Below, piece after piece: positions 41,993-51,518 of a stretch of 64,000 nucleotides of DNA. The notes below the pieces were generated by a model. The model was not told the DNA's origin and made no database searches. It was given only the letters and a program-made list of their open reading frames with translations. This stretch comes from Bradyrhizobium sp. SRL28 (GTDB taxonomy: Bacteria > Pseudomonadota > Alphaproteobacteria > Rhizobiales > Xanthobacteraceae), in assembly GCF_018596315.1 (NCBI RefSeq), contig NZ_JAHEAG010000028.1:32211-96210 (forward strand). The letters are read 5' to 3'. Every line of letters starts with the position of its first letter. The stretch's first letter is position 1. A program made the position numbers and the translations under genes.

Positions 41993-43111
41993 ATGAAGGT
42001 CACCGTCGAACGCGCGCAACTGCTGAAATCGCTGGGCCACGTCCACCGCGTGGTCGAGCGGCGCAACACCATCCCGATCCTCGGCAACGTGCTGGTCCGC
42101 GCCGAAAACGCCAGGCTGTCGCTGAAGGCGACCGACCTCGACCTGGAGGTGACCGAAACGCTGGCGGCGGAAACCGCGACCGGCGGCTCCACCACCGTGC
42201 CGGCGCATATGTTTTACGACATCGTCCGCAAATTGCCCGACGGCGCGCAGATCGTGCTGGAAGCCGACGGCGACCGTGCGGTGCTGGCGATCCGCGCCGG
42301 CCGCTCACGCTTCACGCTGCAGACGCTGCCCGAAAGCGACTTCCCGGACCTTGCCGCCGGCGACATGACGCATTCGTTCGCGCTGCCCGCCACCGACGTC
42401 AAACGTCTGATCGACCGCACGCAGTTTGCGATCTCGACCGAAGAGACCCGCTACTACCTCAACGGCATCTATCTGCACACGGCCGGCAGCGCCAAGGCCG
42501 CGACGCTACGTGGCGTGGCGACCGACGGCCATCGGCTGGCGCAGATCGATCTGGTGCTGCCCTCCGGCGCCACCGGCATGCCTGGCGTGATCGTGCCGCG
42601 CAAGACGGTCGGCGAGGTGCAGCGGCTGATCGAGGACAATGAAGCCGAAGTCAAAATCGAACTTTCGCAAGGCAAGATCCGCTTCACACTCGGCAACGTC
42701 GTGCTGACCTCGAAACTGATCGACGGAACCTTCCCGGATTACGGCCGCGTCATTCCGCAGAACAACGACAAGGAACTGATCGTCGACAAGAAGGATTTTG
42801 AGGCCGCGGTCGACCGCGTCTCGACCATTTCCAGCGAGCGCGGCCGTGCCGTGAAGCTCGCATTGTCTTCGGGCAAGCTGGTGCTGTCGGTGACCAATCC
42901 GGATTCCGGCAGCGCCACCGAAGAACTGGAAGTCGAATACGCTTCCGACGCCCTCGATATCGGCTTCAACTCGCGCTATCTGCTCGACATCGCCGCCCAG
43001 ATCGAAGGCGAAGTCGCCGTGCTGCGTCTCGCCGATCCCGGCTCGCCGACACTGGTGCAGGACAAGGAAAATAAAGGCGCGCTCTACGTGCTGATGCCGA
43101 TGCGGGTGTGA
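41993..43111 (+). CDS. dnaN: DNA polymerase III beta subunit (sliding clamp)
   Basis: 372 residues, the standard clamp length, with three repeated clamp folds: MKVTVERAQLLKSLGHVHRVVERRNTIPILGNVLV, the central RTQFAISTEETRYYLNGIYLH, and the C-terminal KENKGALYVLMPMRV that forms the partner-binding pocket (MPMR). It encircles DNA and tethers Pol III. The ribosome site before the ATG is weak. Located between dnaA and recF as in most bacteria. Confidence 0.98.
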   Translation: MKVTVERAQLLKSLGHVHRVVERRNTIPILGNVLVRAENARLSLKATDLDLEVTETLAAETATGGSTTVPAHMFYDIVRKLPDGAQIVLEADGDRAVLAIRAGRSRFTLQTLPESDFPDLAAGDMTHSFALPATDVKRLIDRTQFAISTEETRYYLNGIYLHTAGSAKAATLRGVATDGHRLAQIDLVLPSGATGMPGVIVPRKTVGEVQRLIEDNEAEVKIELSQGKIRFTLGNVVLTSKLIDGTFPDYGRVIPQNNDKELIVDKKDFEAAVDRVSTISSERGRAVKLALSSGKLVLSVTNPDSGSATEELEVEYASDALDIGFNSRYLLDIAAQIEGEVAVLRLADPGSPTLVQDKENKGALYVLMPMRV

Positions 43112-43140
43112 CGGCTTCGCGCGAAACGAACGCTGACCTC

Positions 43141-43282
43141 CCCTCTCCCCTTGTGGGAGAGGGTGGCGCCCGACAAGAATGTAGCTGTCATACCCGCGAA
43201 GGCGGGTATCCATTAGTCGCCGGCGCCAGTGAAGAAATCGAGCAGCTCGGCGTACTGGATCATCCGCTTTCGCGGATGATGA
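43141..43282. repeat. Three consecutive hairpins between dnaN and recF
   Basis: CCCTCTCCC/GGGAGAGGG (43141-43163), ATACCCGC/GCGGGTAT (43190-43209) and TCATCCGC/GCGGATGA (43260-43279). The last two belong to TGTCATACCCGCGAAGGCGGG and GTACTGGATCATCCGC elements also seen in fragments near 29760-29847. They probably make dnaN-recF transcription discontinuous. Confidence 0.7.
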
Positions 43283-43332
43283 CGACAGAGGTTGCCGCCA
43301 CTTTTCCGACTCTTCGGCAATGACGACCGGCC

Positions 43333-44472
43333 ATGACCCCCTCCCGAATTCACCGCCTCTCACTCACGCACTTCCGCAACTATCGCGCGGCGAGCGTGCA
43401 GGCGCGGGGCGATGTCGTGGTGCTGGTGGGGCCGAACGGCGCCGGCAAGACCAATTGCCTGGAGGCGATCTCGTTTCTGTCGCCGGGGCGTGGCCTGCGG
43501 CGTGCGACCCTGGAGGATGTCGCCGACAACCAGGGCGACGGCTCCTGGGCGGTGTCGGCCGAGGTCGAGGGTGCGCTCGGGCTTGCAACGCTCGGCACCG
43601 GTATCGATGCGCCCGCCGCGGAAGCCGCCTCCACCAGCCGGCGGTGCCGGATCGACCGCGAGCCGGTGAGTTCGGCAACCGCATTCGGCGATCACCTGCG
43701 CATGGTGTGGCTGACGCCCGCGATGGACGGGCTGTTCCTCGGCGCAGCTTCGGAACGGCGGCGCTTCTTCGACCGGCTGGTGCTGGCGATCGACAGCGAA
43801 CATTCCAGCCGCGTCTCGGCGCTGGACCGCTCGTTGCGATCGCGCAACCGGCTGCTCGAAGTGCGCAACTATGACGACCATTGGTGCGACGCGATCGAGC
43901 GCGAGACCGCCGAGCTTGCGGTAGCCGTCGCCGCGACGCGCGGCCAGACCGTGACGCGACTGGCGGCGATGCTGCGCGAACGCGGGCAAGCTTCCGCCTT
44001 TCCGTCGGCGCAGATCATGCTCGACGGCTGGATGGAAAACGCGCTGGTCAATGAGTCCGCGACGTCTGTGGAGGATCGCTACCGCGAGATCCTGCGCGCG
44101 AGTCGCGCACGCGACGCCGCGGCCGGCCGGACGCTGGACGGCCCCCACCTCACCGATCTGCAGGTAGTCTACGCGCCCAAAAACATGCCGGCCCGCGACG
44201 CCTCCACCGGCGAGCAGAAGGCGCTTCTGATCGGGCTGGTGCTGGCCCACGCCACGCTGGTTGCCGAAATGACCGGCATCGTACCGCTGTTGCTGCTCGA
44301 CGAAGTCGTCGCCCATCTCGATCCCAACCGGCGCAAGACGCTGTTCGATGAGCTTGCAAAGCTCGGCGCGCAGGTCTGGATGACCGGCGCCGACCCCGCC
44401 GCCTTCGTCGATATCGGCGCGACGGGCGAGATTTTCGATGTGGAATCCGGTCAGGTGAGCCGTCGTACCTGA
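43333..44472 (+). CDS. recF: DNA replication and repair protein RecF
   Basis: 379 residues of the RecF SMC-like ATPase: Walker A GPNGAGKTN, signature STGEQKALLIGLVLAHA, Walker B LLLLDEVVAHLD, and a HFRNYRAASV opening. It loads RecA at gaps with RecO and RecR. The ribosome site is weak and a run of palindromic elements lies between dnaN and this gene, so expression is probably low and separate. Confidence 0.97.
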   Translation: MTPSRIHRLSLTHFRNYRAASVQARGDVVVLVGPNGAGKTNCLEAISFLSPGRGLRRATLEDVADNQGDGSWAVSAEVEGALGLATLGTGIDAPAAEAASTSRRCRIDREPVSSATAFGDHLRMVWLTPAMDGLFLGAASERRRFFDRLVLAIDSEHSSRVSALDRSLRSRNRLLEVRNYDDHWCDAIERETAELAVAVAATRGQTVTRLAAMLRERGQASAFPSAQIMLDGWMENALVNESATSVEDRYREILRASRARDAAAGRTLDGPHLTDLQVVYAPKNMPARDASTGEQKALLIGLVLAHATLVAEMTGIVPLLLLDEVVAHLDPNRRKTLFDELAKLGAQVWMTGADPAAFVDIGATGEIFDVESGQVSRRT

Positions 44473-44610
44473 GCCGCCGCGGCTGACCCCATATAGGCCC
44501 GATTTGAACCTATTCCTGCGCCGGCGCGACTAGTTTTCGGAAATGGCGTCAGCGACGCCGCGGCCATTGCGGTCCTGCGGACAGTACGTCGGCAAATACC
44601 GGAGACGAAA

Positions 44611-46806
44611 ATGCCTGATATCGCGCGCGGGATCGTCCCGGCCGGAAAACGACTGCTGCCGCTGATCTTCCTGCTCGCTATCGGCGCGCCGCTAGCGGCG
44701 AAGGCCGACAAAGGCATAGTGGACGTCCGCGCGCTGCCGCGCCTGGAGGGCGCCGTCGAAGATTCCTCGCGCACGCAATCCTACAGCATGAGCTACAGCG
44801 TTCCGACCGTGGTCGCACTCTCGAGCCCTGCCACCAAAAAGCTGCTCGCCGCCGATGGCTGGGTTCAATATACCCGCCCCCTCGACGAGAAGAGCACCTT
44901 CCTGACTTTCAAGAAGGCTCAGCAGGGGCTTCGCGTATCCTTCTCGCAAGGCCTCGGGCGGCCCGACCAGTCGGTGGTTTCCTACACCGCCGACCGGATC
45001 ACCGCGAATGTACCCTTCCCGCTCGATGCGACCGATATCGTGTTCGACCAGAACCGGCCCTATCTCGGCTGCGTCGCGCCGCTCGCGCTCGACGCGACGC
45101 TCGATTTCTTCCGCAAGGAGCTGGCCGCGATCGGCTGGAAACCGCTCTCCGTCGCCGATGCCACGGCGCGGTGGCCCAACGCGGAGCTTGCCGAGACGGT
45201 CCAGAACGGTGTCCGCGCCTATTACAGCCATGACGATGGCGATGGCTTCTACCGGCAGCGACCGATCATGCTGACGCTGCTGCGTCGCGATGACGGCAGG
45301 ACCGGCGTGGAAATCCGGGTCGCGCCGTTCGCGCTGCCGCAGACGCTGGAGGCCGATTCCGAGATGGCTGGCCTGCCGCGGCCAAAGCCGACCAGGACCG
45401 CGAAGAGTTCCGGCGGCTCGGACTCTGTCCGCCGTCAGATCGAGGTTGCCGTTATCGCCGAGCTGCCAGCAACGCTTGCGTTCTATCGCCACGAACTCGC
45501 AAGCCGCAACTGGACCGAGGAGACGAACGGCGCGGTCGTCACGGCTGATAACGTTACACTGAGGTTCTCCTCCGCCGAGCAATCCGCGACGCTGACGCTT
45601 GGACGCCGATACGATCTGACCGTCGTCAGTCTCGTCACGCAGATGACGGAAGCGGCGCTGGCCGCGCGCGCCAGGGCGAAGAAGGAGGCTGACCAGAAGT
45701 TCATGAGCGATGCGGCAACGATGGCCAAGCAGGTGATCGCCGCCGACGAGGCGCGTCGGGTCGCGCAGGCTGCCAATCTCTCGGATACGCCCTTGCGCGC
45801 GCTGGCCGACAGCGCGACGCCGGTGCCCGTGCCGGAGAACGCGGAAAACGTAAAATTCGACGGCGCCGACGGCAGGCTCGGATTCGATTCCGCCTCCAGC
45901 GTAAAGGCGATCGCCGCATTCTATCGTGGCTCGCTGAAGTCGCAGGGCTGGAAGGAGCGGCCTTCGGTCATCAATCAGGCCAACATGGTCGTGATGGACT
46001 TTTCCAAAGGCGGCAAGGCGTTCTCGCTTACCGCCATGCAGATGGGGCCCAAGGTCAAGGTCAGCGCCGACGGTGCCGGCCTGGTAATGGCGAACAAAAA
46101 AATGGCCGCCAAGGCTGGCGGAGCGGGCGCTTCAGCCTCCAATGAACCGGGCGCCAGTGAACCGGGCGCCAAGGCCGCCGACGAGGTTCTCGAAGCCGAA
46201 CCCGATTCGCCGTTGCCGGTGCCGGGCAAGCGCACCATGCGCTCGATCGGAACCGGAAAGATGCCCGGCAGCGACGCACCGTTCCGCAGGGAGCTCGAGG
46301 CCAGCGTTCCCGCCACGCTCAATTCGGTGCTGGTTTTCTACCGCAGCGAACTCGGCAAACGCGGCTGGCAGGAGACGGCGGAAGGCGCCATCGTGAAACC
46401 TGATCAGGTGCAACTCGCGTTTACCTCGCCCGACGGACCGGCAACGCTGAAACTCGGCCGCGGCAAGGGCGAGACCACGATCAATCTCGCCCAGAAATAT
46501 CCGGCCGCAGCCGCCAAGGCCGACGTCGTACCGAAGCCCGGCCAGTCCAAACTGATGTTCGGCAATATCGGCAAGAGCGACGCCACAGTTTCGATCAACA
46601 AGCAGACGATCAAGATCGCGGCCGGCGCCGGCGGACCGCAATCGCCAAGGCCTCCGATGATCGATCTGCCGCCAGGCAAATACCAGTATGCACTGAAAAT
46701 CGCGGGCGGCCCGGCGCGCAACAGCCAGATCGAGATCGGCGCCGGCGATACCTGGGGCGTGATGATCGGGCCCGGCGGCGACGTGCTGCCGTTGCAGATG
46801 TATTGA
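44611..46806 (+). CDS. Secreted protein with five imperfect FYR...GW repeats, unknown function
   Basis: 731 residues. A signal peptide (about 14-31) is followed by five copies of a 50-60 residue unit whose core reads xxFYRxELxxxGW, then a strand-rich segment with V/I at alternate positions. Copies are near 72-110 (degenerate), 160-185, 285-335, 430-485 and 565-620; FFRKELAAIGW, FYRHELASRNW, FYRGSLKSQGW and FYRSELGKRGW are the clearest cores. Between copies four and five lies an Ala/Gly/Glu-rich linker (about 497-535). The end (about 640-731) is a beta-rich domain with IGPGGDVLPLQMY. I recognise no named family. It sits between recF and gyrB with a good GGAGACG ribosome site. Confidence 0.88.
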   Translation: MPDIARGIVPAGKRLLPLIFLLAIGAPLAAKADKGIVDVRALPRLEGAVEDSSRTQSYSMSYSVPTVVALSSPATKKLLAADGWVQYTRPLDEKSTFLTFKKAQQGLRVSFSQGLGRPDQSVVSYTADRITANVPFPLDATDIVFDQNRPYLGCVAPLALDATLDFFRKELAAIGWKPLSVADATARWPNAELAETVQNGVRAYYSHDDGDGFYRQRPIMLTLLRRDDGRTGVEIRVAPFALPQTLEADSEMAGLPRPKPTRTAKSSGGSDSVRRQIEVAVIAELPATLAFYRHELASRNWTEETNGAVVTADNVTLRFSSAEQSATLTLGRRYDLTVVSLVTQMTEAALAARARAKKEADQKFMSDAATMAKQVIAADEARRVAQAANLSDTPLRALADSATPVPVPENAENVKFDGADGRLGFDSASSVKAIAAFYRGSLKSQGWKERPSVINQANMVVMDFSKGGKAFSLTAMQMGPKVKVSADGAGLVMANKKMAAKAGGAGASASNEPGASEPGAKAADEVLEAEPDSPLPVPGKRTMRSIGTGKMPGSDAPFRRELEASVPATLNSVLVFYRSELGKRGWQETAEGAIVKPDQVQLAFTSPDGPATLKLGRGKGETTINLAQKYPAAAAKADVVPKPGQSKLMFGNIGKSDATVSINKQTIKIAAGAGGPQSPRPPMIDLPPGKYQYALKIAGGPARNSQIEIGAGDTWGVMIGPGGDVLPLQMY

Positions 46807-47140
46807 CGTAGGCCGCTATCGCCGCTTGCTCGCCGGGGTAACCCGGGATTGCGACAGTCGCCCGCGGCGCCTTCTCCAGCAGGTCCGCGGCCTGCCATTG
46901 CTTCGCCCGGTGGGTCCAAAAACCGGCCATTGTGGGTGTGCAATCACACTTCGAATCGCGCTTTTCGAAGCCTCCAGAATCGACCCTCGGAGACCTTGAA
47001 AAAGGGTAAAAAATCGCCATTTATTCAATGACTTGTTGATGGAGAGATTGCGCTAGGCGCAATGCCTCTTTCGTGGCACAAATAGATCAATCAGCGCCTC
47101 ATATTGCGCAGCTGATTCGGGACACCCTCGAAGGCTTCAC
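46807..47140. other. gyrB upstream region
   Basis: 334 bp with no gene recognised. It holds an inverted repeat ATTGCGC-TAG-GCGCAAT (47047-47063) about 80 bp before gyrB and an AT-richer stretch (47008-47040) that may contain the gyrB promoter. Such symmetric DNA could be supercoiling-sensitive; this is speculation. Confidence 0.45.
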
Positions 47141-49579
47141 ATGACAGAACCTGCCCGGCAGACACCTGCCGATACTGAGCATCCCATTCCGATCGAATAT
47201 GGTGCGGAATCGATCCGGGTGCTGAAGGGGCTCGACGCCGTGCGCAAGCGGCCGGGCATGTATATCGGCGACACCGATGACGGTTCCGGCCTGCACCACA
47301 TGGTCTACGAGGTCGTCGACAACGCCATCGACGAAGCGCTCGCCGGTCACGCCACCGCGGTCGAGGTCATTCTCAACGCCGACGGCTCGGTGACGGTGCG
47401 CGACGACGGCCGCGGCATCCCGGTCGACATTCACAAGGGCGAAGGCATTTCCGCGGCCGAGGTCATCATGACCCAGCTCCACGCCGGCGGAAAGTTCGAC
47501 CAGAACTCCTACAAGGTTTCCGGCGGCCTGCACGGCGTCGGCGTCTCCGTCGTCAACGCGCTGTCCAGCAAGCTGCAGCTCCGCGTCTGGCGCGACGGCA
47601 AGGAACATTACATCGAATTCGCCCACGGCGATGCGGTTGCCCCGCTCAATGTCGTCGGCGATGCCAATGGCAAGCGCGGCACCGAAGTGACCTTCCTTGC
47701 ATCCACCGAGACTTTCACCAACGTCGAATATGATTTCCCGACGCTGGAGCATCGTCTGCGCGAGCTCGCGTTCCTGAATTCGGGCGTCAATATCGTGCTG
47801 TCAGACATGCGCCACGCGGTCGAGAAGCGCGAGGCGATGCGTTACGACGGCGGCGTCGAGGAATTCGTCAAATATCTCGACCGCAACAAGAAGGCGATGG
47901 TGCCTGCCCCGATCATGGTTCGGGCGGAGATGAACGACATCGGTGTCGAGGCAGCCCTGTGGTGGAACGACAGCTACCATGAGAACGTGTTGTGCTTCAC
48001 CAATAACATCCCGCAGCGTGACGGCGGCACCCATCTGGCCGGCTTCCGCGGCGCGCTGACGCGCCAGGTCAACGGCTATGCCGAAGCTAACGCGAAAAAG
48101 GAAAAGATCGCGCTGACTGGCGACGATTGCCGCGAAGGCCTCACGGCCGTGCTGTCGGTGAAGGTGCCGGACCCGAAATTCTCCTCGCAGACCAAGGACA
48201 AGCTGGTGTCCTCGGAAGTGCGCCCCGTGGTCGAGAACGTCCTCAACGAGGCGCTGGCCGCGTGGTTCGAGGAACATCCCGCCGAAGCGAAAGTCATCGT
48301 CGGCAAGGTGATCCAGGCGGCTGCCGCGCGCGAAGCCGCCCGCAAGGCGCGCGAACTGACCCGCAAGAGCCCGCTCAGCATTTCCTCGCTGCCCGGCAAG
48401 CTCGCCGACTGCCAGGAGAAAGACCCGGCCAAGTCCGAACTGTTCATCGTCGAGGGCGACTCGGCAGGCGGCAGCGCCAAGCAAGGCCGCAACCGCGAAT
48501 TCCAGGCGGTGCTGCCGCTGCGCGGCAAGATCCTCAATGTCGAGCGCGTCCGCACCGACAAGATGCTGTCAAGCGAGCAGATCGGCACGCTGATCACCGC
48601 GCTCGGCACCGGCATCAGCGACGATTTCTCGGCCGACAAGCTGCGCTACCACAAGATCATCGTGATGACGGACGCCGACGTCGACGGCGCCCATATCCGC
48701 ACGCTGCTGTTGACCTTCTTCTACCGGCAGATGCGCGAACTGATCGACCGCGGCCACCTCTATATCGCGCAGCCGCCGCTCTACAAGGTGACGCGCGGCA
48801 AGTCCGAGCAGTACCTGAAGGACGAGCGCGCGCTGGAAGATTATTTGATCGCGACCGGCCTCGACGACTGCGTCTTCAAGCCGGCGACGGGATCGGAGCG
48901 CGCCGGCCGCGACCTGCTGTCGCTGGTGGAAGATGCGCGCATCATCCGCGGCATCCTGAACAATCTGCACAGCCGCTATAACCGCAAGGTGGTCGAGCAG
49001 GCCGCGATTGCCGGCGTCCTCAGCCCGAAGATCACCAGCGACATCGCGACCGCCAATGCTGCTGCCGACTACATCGCCAAGCGCCTCGATGCGCTGGCCG
49101 ACGAGGTCGAGCGCGGCTGGATCGGGCGCTTCACCGAAGGCGAAGGCTTTGCCTTCGAGCGCACCGTCCGCGGCGTCAAGGATGTCGCCATGATCGACGA
49201 CGCCCTGCTCGGCTCCGTTGACGCGCGCAAACTCGACGATTACGCGGTGAAGCTGCAGGAGTCCTATCCGCGGATGGGCGGCGTGCTGCGCCGCAAGGAT
49301 GCGGAAACCGCGATCCACGGGCCTGTCAGCCTGTTCGAAGCGGTGACCGACGCCGGCCGCAAAGGCGTGGCGTTGCAGCGCTATAAAGGCCTCGGCGAGA
49401 TGAATCCCGGCCAGCTCTGGGAAACCACGCTCGACACCAACGAGCGTTCGCTGCTGCAGGTGAAGATCAAGGAGGTCGACGAGGCCGACGACATCTTCAC
49501 CAAGCTGATGGGTGACGTGGTCGAGCCGCGCCGCGAATTCATCCAGGATAATTCGCTCAGCGCCAATGTCGACGTGTGA
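47141..49579 (+). CDS. gyrB: DNA gyrase subunit B
   Basis: 812 residues. GHKL ATPase with DNAIDEALAGH, DDGRGIPVD, LHAGGKF and GGLHGVGVS; transducer; TOPRIM with EGDSAGGSAKQGRNREFQAVLPLRGKILN (EGDSAGGS and DADVDGAHI bind Mg and the cleavage complex); C-terminal GyrA-contact region ending RREFIQDNSLSANVDV. The DSAGGSA quinolone-relevant region looks wild-type. GAAGG lies upstream of the ATG. It is the last gene of the replication cluster. Confidence 0.99.
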   Translation: MTEPARQTPADTEHPIPIEYGAESIRVLKGLDAVRKRPGMYIGDTDDGSGLHHMVYEVVDNAIDEALAGHATAVEVILNADGSVTVRDDGRGIPVDIHKGEGISAAEVIMTQLHAGGKFDQNSYKVSGGLHGVGVSVVNALSSKLQLRVWRDGKEHYIEFAHGDAVAPLNVVGDANGKRGTEVTFLASTETFTNVEYDFPTLEHRLRELAFLNSGVNIVLSDMRHAVEKREAMRYDGGVEEFVKYLDRNKKAMVPAPIMVRAEMNDIGVEAALWWNDSYHENVLCFTNNIPQRDGGTHLAGFRGALTRQVNGYAEANAKKEKIALTGDDCREGLTAVLSVKVPDPKFSSQTKDKLVSSEVRPVVENVLNEALAAWFEEHPAEAKVIVGKVIQAAAAREAARKARELTRKSPLSISSLPGKLADCQEKDPAKSELFIVEGDSAGGSAKQGRNREFQAVLPLRGKILNVERVRTDKMLSSEQIGTLITALGTGISDDFSADKLRYHKIIVMTDADVDGAHIRTLLLTFFYRQMRELIDRGHLYIAQPPLYKVTRGKSEQYLKDERALEDYLIATGLDDCVFKPATGSERAGRDLLSLVEDARIIRGILNNLHSRYNRKVVEQAAIAGVLSPKITSDIATANAAADYIAKRLDALADEVERGWIGRFTEGEGFAFERTVRGVKDVAMIDDALLGSVDARKLDDYAVKLQESYPRMGGVLRRKDAETAIHGPVSLFEAVTDAGRKGVALQRYKGLGEMNPGQLWETTLDTNERSLLQVKIKEVDEADDIFTKLMGDVVEPRREFIQDNSLSANVDV

Positions 49580-49609
49580 GGCAGCCATCGTCTGCTCTAC
49601 GAGAAGTGG

Positions 49610-50464
49610 TTAGCCCGCCACTTCCAGCAGAAGAGCCGCCAGTTCATTTGGATGCGTAATGTACGGCAGGTGAGAACTCGCGATTCTGCGCGATTGCCAC
49701 CCCGCCGTCTCGCTCGCAGCTCCCGCATAACGATCGAGGCCCGGATGCGGCCACTGGGTGCGGATATAGGTGCGTGGCAATTTCTCGGCGGCAGGATTCT
49801 TGCGCTTCACCGGCTCCTTGAAGTGGCCGAACGGTGTCGGGCGAAGCCGGGGCAGCATCCAATCGAGATCGGCGTCTTCGGTCACTTGCCACGTCTCGGT
49901 AACAAGTTTCTTCCATGGCGGCGGCGCGAAGCGCGGCAGGAGCCAGCCGTCGCCTTCTTTCTGCACGAATGCTTCCAGAGCGGGCCGGCGATCAGGAGAG
50001 ATCACGTCCAGCATGCTCTGGCCGTCCGTCGGCACGAAGGCATCGAGAAAGACCAGGTGCGCGATCCGTCCGGGCATGTGATCGGCAACGCCAGTTATCA
50101 CCATGCCGCCGGAACTGTTGCCGACGAGGATAACGTTGCGCAGGTCCTCGTATTCGATGACGTTGATGATGTCGCGGACATGTATTTCAAGGCCGATTTC
50201 CGGCCTCGCCAGGTGGGCACGCTCGCCGAGCCCGGTCAGCGTCGGAGTGAAAACCTCGTGCCCTTGCGCACGCAGCAGCGGCGTCAACTTTTTCCAGCAC
50301 CAGCCGCCGAACCAGGCCGGATGGATCAGTAGATACGTCATCTTGTGGCCCTCCCGCGACCACGCATTCGTGGCGTCTGAGATTGCACCGGCGGAAATTG
50401 CCGCACCGCCGATCGCTGCCAAGGCTTCCCGGCGCGAAAGACCTGCATGGCTGCACTCGCCCAT
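49610..50464 (-). CDS. Alpha/beta hydrolase, salicylate-esterase-like, exported
   Basis: 284 residues. N-terminal SRREALAAIGGAAISAG is a twin-arginine-like signal. Then YLLIHPAWFGGWCWKKLTPLL and GLGERAHLARPEIGLEIHVRDI, typical of the plant-like methyl-esterase/hydroxynitrile lyase branch; the nucleophile elbow is VGNSSGG (Ser) and the late His is in SSHLPYITHP. Likely an esterase for small aromatic or hydroxynitrile-type esters. GGAGAGAGCC supports the ATG at 50464. It is divergent from an HxlR regulator. Confidence 0.9.
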   Translation of the reverse strand: MGECSHAGLSRREALAAIGGAAISAGAISDATNAWSREGHKMTYLLIHPAWFGGWCWKKLTPLLRAQGHEVFTPTLTGLGERAHLARPEIGLEIHVRDIINVIEYEDLRNVILVGNSSGGMVITGVADHMPGRIAHLVFLDAFVPTDGQSMLDVISPDRRPALEAFVQKEGDGWLLPRFAPPPWKKLVTETWQVTEDADLDWMLPRLRPTPFGHFKEPVKRKNPAAEKLPRTYIRTQWPHPGLDRYAGAASETAGWQSRRIASSHLPYITHPNELAALLLEVAG

Positions 50465-50581
50465 GGCTCTCTCCACAAGTTACCGCTTTGCGGCGGGTTC
50501 CGAGCCTGAACGAACAGCATCGTTTGCCGAATCGGGAACGGCGACAAGTCCAAAATCTGGACTGGTTCCTGCCACCCAAAC

Positions 50582-51310
50582 ATGTTTGAATTCCCCGCCA
50601 TGAAACGCGGGTACGGTGAGTTCTGCCCGATCGCAAAGGCGTCCGAGGTTTTCGCCACGCGTTGGACGCCGCTCGTGCTGCGCGAGTTGATGTTGGGCGC
50701 ACACAGCTTCAATGACATTCATCGCGGCGTGCCATTGATGTCGCGGACTCTCCTGACCGAGCGCCTGCGGCGTCTGGAGGAAGACGGAATCATCGTAAGG
50801 AAAATTCACCCTGACGATTCAGGCTGTGAATATTGGCTGACATCGTCAGGCGAAGCATTTCACGATGTGTTGCGTGAGCTCTCGCGCTGGGGCCTGGCGC
50901 ACGCCCGCGACCGCCTCACCGCAGACGATCTGAATCCTGGCCTGCTGATGTGGCGGATGCGCAAGCGCGTGGACATCAGTGCGTTGCCGGAGCATCGCGT
51001 CGTGATCCGTTTCGAATTCTCCGGCGTTCCCAGGAGCCGAACGGCATTGCGCGTCATTTGGCTGATCCTCGAACGGACGGGCGTCGACATATGCTTCAAG
51101 GACCCGGGACATGCTGTCGATCTGACCGTTCGCAGTGATGTTGCCGTCCTTGTCAGGCTTTATCTCGGGCACGTGAATTGGCAGGAGGTCGCGGGAAAAG
51201 CATTGTCGATCGAGGGTGATCGACAGATGGCGCGACAGCTCCCAATCTGGCTGCAACTCCACAAACAACTCGGCCGGGACTATCTACCTTTTGGGCGTCC
51301 TGCTGCCTGA
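50582..51310 (+). CDS. HxlR-family regulator with C-terminal extension
   Basis: 242 residues. The N-terminal winged helix (about 10-105) has CPIAKASEVFATRWTPLVLRELMLGAHSFNDI and MSRTLLTERLRRLEEDGII, the HxlR core, with the conserved Cys after EF. The remaining 130 residues form a second domain, a common HxlR extension that may bind a ligand. Two ATGs (50582 and 50600) are possible; neither has a good ribosome site. Divergent from the exported esterase, which it probably controls. Confidence 0.9.
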   Translation: MFEFPAMKRGYGEFCPIAKASEVFATRWTPLVLRELMLGAHSFNDIHRGVPLMSRTLLTERLRRLEEDGIIVRKIHPDDSGCEYWLTSSGEAFHDVLRELSRWGLAHARDRLTADDLNPGLLMWRMRKRVDISALPEHRVVIRFEFSGVPRSRTALRVIWLILERTGVDICFKDPGHAVDLTVRSDVAVLVRLYLGHVNWQEVAGKALSIEGDRQMARQLPIWLQLHKQLGRDYLPFGRPAA

Positions 51311-51518
51311 CGGCCGTCGCGGAGAGGATGCGGATGGCGGTCGGCATTCGCCTGCGACAACGCGGCGTGCGCGGGCGAATTCTGGTAAGTCAGCATTCTT
51401 TGTCAGAACACCCCCGCAGAGCCAATGAATAGCGTTACTTGATTGAGCTTTATCTGTTATAGCGCCCGCATCAGCCGTTGATCCTGCTGTAGAATTTTGA
51501 GTAATGGAGCCCGGAATC

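Noticed and set aside
49580..49640. Hairpin GAAGTGG/CCACTTC after gyrB as a terminator
   Set aside because: Only a seven-base stem without a T-run and overlapping the stop codon of the esterase gene.
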